A DNA stretch of 15,942 nucleotides from positions 1-15,942 of the forward strand of contig CAZTLI010000074.1 of the NCBI GenBank assembly GCA_964614375.1, given 5' to 3'. The position numbers and the translations under genes were made by a program. A model generated the notes under the pieces. That model searched no databases. It was not told where the DNA came from and saw nothing but the letters and a program-made list of their open reading frames with translations. Position 1 is the stretch's first letter. Every line of letters starts with the position of its first letter. Below are positions 6,275-12,501 of the stretch, piece by piece. The DNA comes from CAZTLI01 sp964614375 (GTDB taxonomy: Bacteria > Chloroflexota > Anaerolineae > Aggregatilineales > Phototrophicaceae).

Positions 6275-7360
6275 TCAAAATCCGGGACGCCACGCCGCCC
6301 CGCCGCGCCATGCCAGCGGACATGCGGGCGCGCCACCCGCCGCTGCGACGATACACAACGATGATTGCCCATTGTGCTGATGCCAGTAGAGCACAAATCG
6401 TCCATCGGGTGAATAGGCCGGACTGGTGTTCGTGCCGAAATCGGTCAGCCGCCGTCTATTGCTGCCATCGACGCTGCCACTATAAATCTGGGCGCTGGAT
6501 TGGAAACCACTGCGATAACTATAGACGATGCGCTTGCCATCGGGCGCATAGGATAGCCCCTGATAGAATCCCGGCAGCAAATTCAGGCGTGTATAGACGT
6601 TTGTCGCGAAATCATAGCGATAGAGACTGCCCGGCGAATCGCCCGGTTGCAGGTTCAGCATCACGGCGATAAAGCTGCGTCCATCCGGCGCGAAGGTGGG
6701 GGACATGCCCCAATCGTGAATATCCTGATGCCACGCCGGAGAGATGGGTGGACTGCTGGCGTCTGGATACAGGCCATAGATGTCCCCGCCATCCTGTCCG
6801 ACCAGTGCCGCATAGAGTAAAGCGCCATCGGGCGACCACAGCGGGTTAATCCAGTTATAGGGGGGTTGCAACAGCGGGTAAATTGTGGTCAGCGCGTGGT
6901 CATTGCTGCCATCGGCATTGATGAGGAAAATTTCCTGCTGAAAGCGGCGCTGGGGCGAAAATGACACATAGGCGATGCGCCTGCCATCGGGTGACCAGCG
7001 GGGCGCGGCATTGTGGGTATCGCTAAAGGTCAACTGGCGCAGATTGCGCCCACTGGCATCCATGATATAGATGCGTTCGCCATCGCCCAACGGCACACGC
7101 CGCGAACTGATAAACGCGATTTGCTGACCATCGGGCGACCAGACGCCGTTTGAATCTTGCGCGGGATGATGGGTCAGCGGCACGATCAGACCGCGCGCCA
7201 CGTCGATGAGGATGAGGTCATCGCCTGTGCCGGGACGCACCCGACCATTGGCGAGGATTTGCCCGCCAGATGGTAATAACCCGCCCACCCCTGTGGCAAG
7301 TAACACAAGGATAGTCATCAGGCCAGTCAAAAATAGCATGAGGCGCAGCAAATAGGTCAC
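6275..7360 (-). CDS. membrane-anchored PD40 (TolB-like) beta-propeller protein
   Basis: An N-terminal hydrophobic segment (residues about 4-28) acts as signal anchor, placing the rest outside the membrane. Six PD40 blades are visible, each marked by a (W/Y/F)(S/A)PDG core near residues 74, 122, 175, 223, 271 and 316, and a final AAWRPG (355-360) probably closes the ring. Cys336 and Cys347 could form a disulfide. The 361-residue size fits a six-bladed propeller with an anchor. TolB-type propellers bind proteins or peptidoglycan-linked partners; no partner is adjacent here, so the role is unknown. The start is a GTG (7358-7360) without a good SD; Met8 (7337-7339) is an alternative, also without one. 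A TATAAA at 7438-7443 on the minus strand could be its -10. Confidence 0.87.
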   Translation of the reverse strand: MTYLLRLMLFLTGLMTILVLLATGVGGLLPSGGQILANGRVRPGTGDDLILIDVARGLIVPLTHHPAQDSNGVWSPDGQQIAFISSRRVPLGDGERIYIMDASGRNLRQLTFSDTHNAAPRWSPDGRRIAYVSFSPQRRFQQEIFLINADGSNDHALTTIYPLLQPPYNWINPLWSPDGALLYAALVGQDGGDIYGLYPDASSPPISPAWHQDIHDWGMSPTFAPDGRSFIAVMLNLQPGDSPGSLYRYDFATNVYTRLNLLPGFYQGLSYAPDGKRIVYSYRSGFQSSAQIYSGSVDGSNRRRLTDFGTNTSPAYSPDGRFVLYWHQHNGQSSLCIVAAAGGAPACPLAWRGGAAWRPGF

Positions 7361-7421
7361 AGGGTTCGCTCTATCGCGGACTCGTCCACGCCGAGTCTAC
7401 CGCACACGCCAGCGCGGAGAC

Positions 7422-7517
7422 AACCGGGTTTGCATTTTTTATACAGGTCAAATGTCAGATGTGCGGGGCGGTTGCTGGTGAACCACATCTATACGAACCG
7501 ACCCGGACAACCCGGTT
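7422..7517. repeat. 96-bp element with terminal and internal inverted repeats
   Basis: AACCGGGTT (7422-7430) and its complement AACCCGGTT (7509-7517) bound a segment with a second nested pair, AGATGTG (7457-7463) and CACATCT (7484-7490), plus GGTT/AACC inside that. This nested arrangement could fold as one branched RNA or mark a small MITE-like element. No flanking target duplication was recognised. Confidence 0.4.
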
Positions 7518-7888
7518 ACACGTTGGACATATGGTTGATAAATTACCTGGTGGCAGTGATGATTACTCAAATTTGCGGGCGTTATGTTCAGTTTAGCTTC
7601 AAATATCACCACTACTCGTCCCACAAATCAGACATACTATTCTTCTAACATTAAGCTCATGGATGAAACAAAAAGATGCTTATGATAGACAAGGTAGCTT
7701 TAGCCGCTTGTGCAACGGGCTGATGAAGGTTGAATACATCATCGGCTTATCGGACACGGCACGCCATGTCCCGACAAACCCGTTAACACCCCCCGTTGTC
7801 TCACGTAGCGACACCGCACGGCTGCATCCGCGTCTCTCGTCACCTATCCATGAGATTGTGCCTGTTCGCATGGCAACCCCTCCCCGCT

Positions 7889-8130
7889 GGCCTGAAATCC
7901 TGACCCATTTGTGCAAGGTGTCGTTTGCGCCGCCAGAGACTGAAGTCATCTGGCTGCCACAGTGCCACGTCCACTGAAGTGGACAATGGTTGTCGTGCAA
8001 AACGCACCCTTTGCTGATCATGTCAGCTTCAGATGACGTGGTTTTCGGGCAGGCGCAGGTTTTAACGGGTGGCGGTACAATCGCAACTGTTACCTGTGTC
8101 TGTTTTCCTGAATGGGTCAGGTTCTCAGCC
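7889..8130. repeat. imperfect ~20-bp inverted repeat pair
   Basis: 7889-7909 reads GGCCTGAAATCCTGACCCATT; the complement of 8111-8130 reads GGCTGAGAACCTGACCCATT. They differ by two substitutions and one missing base, and share an exact 11-base CCTGACCCATT core. A second pair, ACCCGTTAACACC near 7777 and the complement of about 8063-8075, matches 12 of 13. Repeated inverted matches suggest an ancient duplication or remnant element. Confidence 0.45.
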
Positions 8131-8397
8131 CCCTGGCGGAGCGGGACTTCCAGAACGCTTGTGACCGGTTCGTCGTTACGTGTCCGCAAACAACGGTGTG
8201 ATCCGATGCGTTTGTTACAGACCATCAGCCCGCCCTCTGCACAATAATCATTCGGAGTCTCATAGGTTTATCCATCAGTAAGCTCACTTTCCATTGCAGA
8301 CCTCGCAATTTGAAGAAAGAATATTTCGCCGTTTATAAAGTAGCCTAAAACAGACCAATGTCACCAGCACAACGCACAAACTCGTCCATGAAATCCG

Positions 8398-8426
8398 TTG
8401 GGGACTGTGCCTGTTGTCGGTATAAT
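8398..8426 (+). promoter_or_regulatory. promoter of the TIR gene
   Basis: TTGGGG (8398-8403), exactly 17 bases, then a perfect TATAAT (8421-8426). Predicted start near 8433, leaving a leader of about 24 bases with only a weak GGTGA before the ATG. Confidence 0.6.
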
Positions 8427-8456
8427 CAGCGGTTGTGCTAAAGCGATGGTGAAATT

Positions 8457-10163
8457 ATGGGTCACATTTTTATCAGTTACAGCAGAGACGATAGTGATTA
8501 TGCCTTGCGGCTGACCCGGCGCTTGATTGGCGAAGGATTTGACGTTTGGATTGATGAACGCATCGACTATGGCGAGGATTGGGAACGCGAGATTTTTGAG
8601 GCGATTGACCACTGCGACGCTTTCATCTGCATCATGACTCCCGCCGCCTACGCCAGCAATTGGGTGCTGCGTGAATGTCATTATGCCGAACGCCGCGACA
8701 AACCGCCGTTCCCGCTGTTGCATAAGGGCGAGGAATTCCCGCGGTATGGGTTGACACAATTTGTCGATGTCCGCGATGACCAGTTGCCCGGTGATGATTT
8801 TTATGAACGTCTGGCGGAAGTGGTCACACGCAGTCGCACGCCCGGTAAGAAGGTCACCAGTCCCGGTTTGCGGAAGAAACTCGCCGATAATGTCTCTGGC
8901 AAAGATGCCGACATCCCCACTGTGCGCTTAAAAGGCCGTAAAACACAGGGGGCAGACGGGCTGGCGAATCGCGTGCCAGTTTCCGCGCCAATTATCATCG
9001 GGATTGTCCTCGTGGTGCTGGTGGCGCTGGTGCTGCTGATCGCGATGAGCGGTCAACCTGCTGATTCTGCGGCGACCGAACCGGACGCCATTGCCGAAGC
9101 GACGGACGAACCCGCCACGTCAACCGCTACCTCAGCATCCACCGCGACGCAGGGCCCATCGGCAACCCCAACGCCCACCACGACAGAAACGCCGACAGAA
9201 ACGCCCACCAACACCACCACACCATCACCCACGCCAGATGTGGTTGCGACCTATGAATTGCTCAGCGAAACCGTCACTGCCGACAATTTTGTCTTCAATC
9301 ATCCTGCGTCGTGGCGGGTTGTCGAGACGGAGGGCCTGTATCTTTTCAACTTTAACAATCAGCAAATATACGGTGTGATTGATTTCAGTCTGCCGGGTGA
9401 ACGTTTTACCGCGACCACATCGGTTGGGGTGCTGCGCGAGGCCATCGCCGGGATAGATGTGGTAGACCCGACGGCGGTCTATGGCAGCCCGGAGCGTTTT
9501 ACGCTGCCCGATGGCACACAGGCCGCCCGTTCCTATCGCAGTTGGCCGATGCGGAATACCCGTGATATTTTGATTACGGTAGTGCGCGACGGCTTTATTG
9601 TGCTGATACAGGCATCGGTCAATAACGCGGCGGATTTGACCGAATTTGAACCCGTGCTCTATGGCATCATCAGCACCGGACGCCTACTGGTCACTGGCGA
9701 CGCGGTGCAGGTTGATACCGAAACGACGTTATCCGGCACAACAGAAATACCGGGTGGCTATGTCATCGCCTATCCTGAGTCGTGGTTCACGACGGTTGAA
9801 GCGGGACTGCTGCTGTTCACCGAACAAAAGCGTGATCCGGTGACCGGGTTCGTCATGGTATCGCCCGTAGACCGTCTCTACGACAGCGAAACCGCAGTCG
9901 GCGCGGCGGCTGAACAGATTGAACGCATCGTGCCCGACGAAGGTGACCCGGTTTATGGCGCGATTGAACCGATTACGATAGGGGGGTATGAGGCGGCGCG
10001 TACCTATCGTTATTGGCCCGATCGAGACAGTCGGGATGTGTTTGTCGTCGTGCGAATAGCCGATTACTTCGTGATTATGCAGGCCAGCGGCGTGCCTGAC
10101 GCGCTCGCAGAAGCCGAACCGCTCCTCTATGCGGTGATGATTGCGGTAGAAGAAGGGGAATAG
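8457..10163 (+). CDS. TIR-domain transmembrane protein with duplicated extracytoplasmic domain
   Basis: Residues 3-125 are a bacterial TIR domain: HIFISYSRDDSDYA opens it, DVWIDERIDYGEDW is the BB-loop region, and SNWVLRE (67-73) places Glu73 at the position of the catalytic glutamate of NAD-cleaving TIRs. After a linker, residues 176-198 form one strong transmembrane helix, then a Thr/Pro-rich spacer (209-262). The rest is two similar modules (about 266-412 and 418-565). Both contain P.SW, a LLF/YLF strand, AAR(S/T)YR.WP..(N/D)(T/S)RD, (I/V)..V, a QAS motif and EP(V/L)LY at matching places, so they arose by internal duplication. The topology implies a cytosolic TIR and an outer sensor domain. 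Sensing or defence is inferred; some bacterial TIRs only mediate interactions. It has its own promoter, and a DUF697-like gene follows 93 bases later. Confidence 0.88.
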   Translation: MGHIFISYSRDDSDYALRLTRRLIGEGFDVWIDERIDYGEDWEREIFEAIDHCDAFICIMTPAAYASNWVLRECHYAERRDKPPFPLLHKGEEFPRYGLTQFVDVRDDQLPGDDFYERLAEVVTRSRTPGKKVTSPGLRKKLADNVSGKDADIPTVRLKGRKTQGADGLANRVPVSAPIIIGIVLVVLVALVLLIAMSGQPADSAATEPDAIAEATDEPATSTATSASTATQGPSATPTPTTTETPTETPTNTTTPSPTPDVVATYELLSETVTADNFVFNHPASWRVVETEGLYLFNFNNQQIYGVIDFSLPGERFTATTSVGVLREAIAGIDVVDPTAVYGSPERFTLPDGTQAARSYRSWPMRNTRDILITVVRDGFIVLIQASVNNAADLTEFEPVLYGIISTGRLLVTGDAVQVDTETTLSGTTEIPGGYVIAYPESWFTTVEAGLLLFTEQKRDPVTGFVMVSPVDRLYDSETAVGAAAEQIERIVPDEGDPVYGAIEPITIGGYEAARTYRYWPDRDSRDVFVVVRIADYFVIMQASGVPDALAEAEPLLYAVMIAVEEGE

Positions 10164-10210
10164 GGGCGACCCGATTTCGATTTCGCTGCGCCAAAATGCG
10201 CTTTACGTCG

Positions 10211-10216
10211 TATAAT
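10211..10216 (+). promoter_or_regulatory. -10 element before the DUF697-like gene
   Basis: A perfect TATAAT about 40 bases before the start codon, in the 93-bp spacer after the TIR gene. No acceptable -35 was found at 16-18 bases. If active, the small gene can be expressed without the TIR gene. Confidence 0.4.
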
Positions 10217-10256
10217 GAAGGGCAAGTGGTCGCCAATTAGGTAAAGGATTTGCAGG

Positions 10257-10628
10257 ATGAAGACCAAAGGACAAGCAGAGGCCGATGCCCGCAAAATTGT
10301 CGATAATTGGGCGGCAGGGGCGTTGTTGACAGGCTGGATACCGGGAAGCTCGTTGTTCCTCACAGGCGCGGACATGGTGATGCTGCGGCAGGTCGCGGAT
10401 ACATTTAATGTCAATTCGTTTGACGAAAAATCGGCTTTTGCCACGATTGGCGCGGCGGCAGGCAGCGCGGTGGCGGGCAGCGCGATTTCCGAAATTGTGG
10501 GTTTTGTCCCGGTTGTCGGTTGGGCGATCAAAAGCACGATGATGGGCGCCAAAGCCAAAGTGCTGGGCGAAGCGATTATTAATTACTTCCGCGATTTGAG
10601 TCCACTGCCGGATATGGACGACGATTAG
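10257..10628 (+). CDS. small DUF697-like hydrophobic protein
   Basis: A 123-residue protein with the layout of DUF697 modules (C-terminal part of YcjF and of some GTPase-linked proteins). It shows ARKIVDNWAAGALLTGWIPG (11-30), then a helix with LTGADMVMLRQVADTFNV, a small-residue hydrophobic stretch TIGAAAGSAVAGSA and a second glycine/proline hinge VGFVPVVGWAIKS. It probably associates with or inserts into the membrane through two hydrophobic hairpins. The acidic tail DMDDD ends the protein. Here it stands alone, without a GTPase domain. AAAGGA eight bases before the ATG supports the start. Position after the TIR gene suggests a functional link, but its own TATAAT leaves this open. Family assignment is by pattern only. 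Confidence 0.65.
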   Translation: MKTKGQAEADARKIVDNWAAGALLTGWIPGSSLFLTGADMVMLRQVADTFNVNSFDEKSAFATIGAAAGSAVAGSAISEIVGFVPVVGWAIKSTMMGAKAKVLGEAIINYFRDLSPLPDMDDD

Positions 10629-10732
10629 TGTAAGCCACGACCAATACAGGTGAACCGCTAAGGATACACGGGACGCAAAGCGCATACGTACCTTGAAACC
10701 GGGTTTTGCGGCACATAACGTCGTAACTTAAT

Positions 10733-10763
10733 CGGGCGTGGAGACTATTCACGCTCGTTTTAT
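10733..10763 (+). terminator. probable terminator after the DUF697-like gene
   Basis: CGGGCGTG (10733-10740) pairs with CACGCTCG (10750-10757) over 8 bp with one G-T pair around a 9-base loop, and TTTTATG follows. It lies about 105 bases past the stop codon. The T-tract is short. Confidence 0.5.
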
Positions 10764-10851
10764 GTGCAAAACACCCTCACCCGACCGCCACCATACCCGT
10801 ACCCGACCCCTCACTCTGCCAACCTGATACTGCCCGTCCGGTGACGACCTG

Positions 10852-10897
10852 ACCCTCACCCATCTATCCTGAAAGTATCGGATAGCACAGTGAGGGT
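10852..10897 (+). promoter_or_regulatory. hairpin covering the ribosome binding site of the next gene
   Basis: Outer arms ACCCTCAC (10852-10859) and GTGAGGGT (10890-10897) and inner arms CTATCC (10864-10869) and GGATAG (10880-10885) are perfectly complementary. They are separated by a symmetric 4x4 internal loop and capped by a 10-base loop. The GAGG of the right outer arm is the Shine-Dalgarno sequence of the ATG at 10903, so the fold would mask it. Translational control is inferred. Confidence 0.55.
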
Positions 10898-10902
10898 TGC
10901 CA

Positions 10903-11415
10903 ATGTTTAATCAACAGGCGCTGAACACGAATATCAACAACAGACTCGGCATCCCGAACGGTGAAGCGCTGCTGCCAAAAGCCGCCAGCCTGTTTGAAAA
11001 AGCCTATCGTTCGCCAGACAGTTTCATGAACAAACTGCTGCGGCGCGAATCGCAGCGCCTGCTGTCGCTGGCAGAGGTGCGGGCGTGCTGCTTCACAGGC
11101 AATCAATATTATGGCGGTTCGCAAGTCGTCGCGGTGGCGGCGATACGCGGGACAGTCGATAAACAGAACGACTTTGACGCCGAATTTCACCCGACACAGC
11201 GACACAGCGAAAATCGCTGGCGCAAAGTGGCTTCGGCGATGCTCAATGGCAAAGACCTGCCACCCGTAGAATTGATACAGGTCGGCGATACCTACTATGT
11301 GCAGGATGGGCATCATCGCGTGTCGGTGGCACGGGCACTGGGTTATGGTTATGTCGATGCCATCGTGACTGTGTGGGAAGTGGATGCGCGTGCATGTGAC
11401 ATCCACGCCGCATAA
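10903..11415 (+). CDS. stand-alone ParB/sulfiredoxin-fold protein
   Basis: The C-terminal half shows the ParB/Srx-like nucleotide-binding fold: LPPVELIQVGDTYYVQDGHH (119-138) followed by RVSVARALGYGYVDAIV, with the DGHHR signature at 135-139. A preceding IRGTVDKQNDFDAEFHP (81-97) and an RWRKVASA helix belong to the same family pattern. The N-terminal 75 residues are helical and unrecognised. No helix-turn-helix or second ParB domain is present, so it is not a classic chromosome-partition ParB; its activity (CTP or ATP use, nuclease, or adaptor) is unknown. ATG 10903 is chosen because GAGG lies seven bases before it; an in-frame TTG two codons earlier is less likely. No parA lies nearby. The ribosome binding site lies in a hairpin. 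Confidence 0.75.
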   Translation: MFNQQALNTNINNRLGIPNGEALLPKAASLFEKAYRSPDSFMNKLLRRESQRLLSLAEVRACCFTGNQYYGGSQVVAVAAIRGTVDKQNDFDAEFHPTQRHSENRWRKVASAMLNGKDLPPVELIQVGDTYYVQDGHHRVSVARALGYGYVDAIVTVWEVDARACDIHAA

Positions 11416-11417
11416 TC

Positions 11418-11445
11418 GGGCGCGTGTCCGCTGTGGGCAGCGCCC
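11418..11445 (+). repeat. strong GC hairpin after the ParB-fold gene
   Basis: GGGCGC pairs with GCGCCC, and inside it TGTCC pairs with GGGCA around GCTGT, with a single G bulge. It begins two bases after the stop codon. No T-tract follows, so it may stabilise the transcript end or act as a rho-type pause rather than a classical terminator. Confidence 0.5.
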
Positions 11446-11506
11446 GCTTCTATGGTGTCACAAACCCTCAGCGCTGGCCCGCTGTATGGTTCATTTTTAT
11501 TTTTGC

Positions 11507-11528
11507 CAGCAGCAACGGCTAGCTGCTG
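11507..11528. repeat. hairpin between convergent genes
   Basis: CAGCAGC and GCTGCTG surround an 8-base loop, just past the end of the minus-strand hydrolase gene. On the plus strand a T-rich tract (11493-11504) lies before rather than after it, so its terminator role on that strand is doubtful. On the minus strand it is followed by an A-rich tract. Confidence 0.4.
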
Positions 11529-11535
11529 ATTGCCA

Positions 11536-12351
11536 CTAGGCAATGCCGGCGAGAAAATCCAGCACATGGTGGTTGAATTCGGCGGGTTTTTCCATGTTGG
11601 GGACGTGCGCCGTGCCCGTGATAATGACGTGTTGGGCATTGGGGATTGTGTCCGCCATGAGTTTCGCCGCAGCGATCAATTCGGTGTCATCTAAATCGCC
11701 GACAATCGCCAGCACGGGCACGCGAATTGCATTCAGATACTCAATCGCGTTGACATCGGGGCGTTCCTGCTTCCCGCCAGTGCCTGCCTTTTCATGTTGC
11801 AGGGGGATGAGGTTCATCGCATACACTTTTTGGCGCAAGTCCGAATCAACCTGGTCGGGCGTGCGGCTCACACCATCGACCCATAATTGCACTTCAAGTT
11901 CGCAGACCTTCTCTATAGCACCCGAATCCCACGCCTGCTTAAGTTGTTCCCAGACAGGTGGCGGATCGCCGGTGAATACAAAACCGCTGGGGTTCGACCC
12001 GACCATCACCAGCGACTGCACGCGGTCAGGATAGCTGACGCAGAAATCCATCGCCAGCGACCCGCCTTTAGAACAACCGACAAGATGCGCGCGGTCAATC
12101 TTCAAAAAATCGAGCAAGGCGCGCAGGTCGTCCAAATCGGAGAACGTGCCTGCTACAGGTTTACTCTTGCCGAAAGCGCGCTGGTCATAGCGCACGACGC
12201 GATAGTCTTGTGTGAAGGTCTGGAACTGGTCATCCCACATGCGCGAATCGCAAATCCCCGCGTGAATCAGCACCAGCGGCACACCCCCGCCCGCCACCTC
12301 ATAATAGATTTTTGCGCCATTGATGTCTGCAAAGCCCGATTGTTCAGTCAA
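11536..12351 (-). CDS. alpha/beta-hydrolase
   Basis: A soluble serine hydrolase of 271 residues resembling the 3-oxoadipate enol-lactonase/esterase branch. The oxyanion region is LVLIHAG (26-32), the nucleophile elbow GCSKGG puts the catalytic serine at Ser94, IVGDLDD (216-222) supplies the acid (probably Asp221), and GTAHVPNMEKP gives the catalytic His249. A helical cap lies between about residues 125 and 200. The substrate cannot be told from sequence, and neighbours give no pathway. The start appears to be TTG (12349-12351): AGGAG lies about six bases upstream and the N-terminus reads naturally from there; the first internal Met is residue 38. A TATAAT upstream and a terminator of the preceding gene make it monocistronic. 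Convergent with the ParB-fold gene. Confidence 0.92.
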   Translation of the reverse strand: MTEQSGFADINGAKIYYEVAGGGVPLVLIHAGICDSRMWDDQFQTFTQDYRVVRYDQRAFGKSKPVAGTFSDLDDLRALLDFLKIDRAHLVGCSKGGSLAMDFCVSYPDRVQSLVMVGSNPSGFVFTGDPPPVWEQLKQAWDSGAIEKVCELEVQLWVDGVSRTPDQVDSDLRQKVYAMNLIPLQHEKAGTGGKQERPDVNAIEYLNAIRVPVLAIVGDLDDTELIAAAKLMADTIPNAQHVIITGTAHVPNMEKPAEFNHHVLDFLAGIA

Positions 12352-12388
12352 TATGTGCTCCTAAAGAGAAAAAGATACCATTAGACCC

Positions 12389-12394
12389 ATTATA
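12389..12394 (-). promoter_or_regulatory. -10 element of the hydrolase gene
   Basis: A perfect TATAAT on the minus strand about 40 bases before the start codon. The sequence 16-18 bases further upstream does not resemble TTGACA. Confidence 0.45.
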
Positions 12395-12449
12395 GCCCAT
12401 TGATGCACGTTATGGGATTGGTCGATTGCGACTGTGTATCGCGCGAATC

Positions 12450-12475
12450 AAAAAAAGGCGGCTCTTCACCGCCTT
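12450..12475 (-). terminator. intrinsic terminator of the acyl-CoA dehydrogenase gene
   Basis: On the minus strand AAGGCGG and CCGCCTT form a perfect 7-bp stem with a 7-base loop, running directly into a T-tract of seven. It lies about 27 bases past the stop codon. Confidence 0.92.
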
Positions 12476-12501
12476 GAGAGGATTGCCTGTGTAGGATGGG
12501 T

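Larger units (their letters stand above)
7361..8456. other. 1.1-kb region without a convincing gene
   Basis: Open frames up to 181 codons exist on both strands, but their translations are rich in Cys, Trp, His and Ser, lack hydrophobic periodicity or recognisable domains, and differ in codon use from the neighbouring genes. The stretch about 7535-7680 is clearly more AT-rich than its flanks. Several inverted repeats occur (see separate entries). A further hairpin GTCCAC-TGAA-GTGGAC lies near 7969. It could be decayed coding sequence, a remnant of a mobile element, or a source of structured RNA. The right end holds the TIR gene promoter. Confidence 0.6.

Noticed and set aside
7680..8225. 181-codon open frame on the minus strand and overlapping plus-strand frames at 7663-7977 and 7990-8247
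   Set aside because: Rich in Cys, Trp and His, no domain, no good start signal, and several competing frames cover the same bases. Kept as noncoding, though a decayed gene cannot be excluded.
10897..10902. TTG start two codons upstream of the ParB-fold gene
   Set aside because: The ATG at 10903 has better SD spacing, and the TTG overlaps the end of the SD-containing stem.
11991..12010. GGTTCGA-like tRNA T-loop match
   Set aside because: It is inside the alpha/beta-hydrolase gene and no cloverleaf arms surround it; no tRNA was found anywhere in the window.
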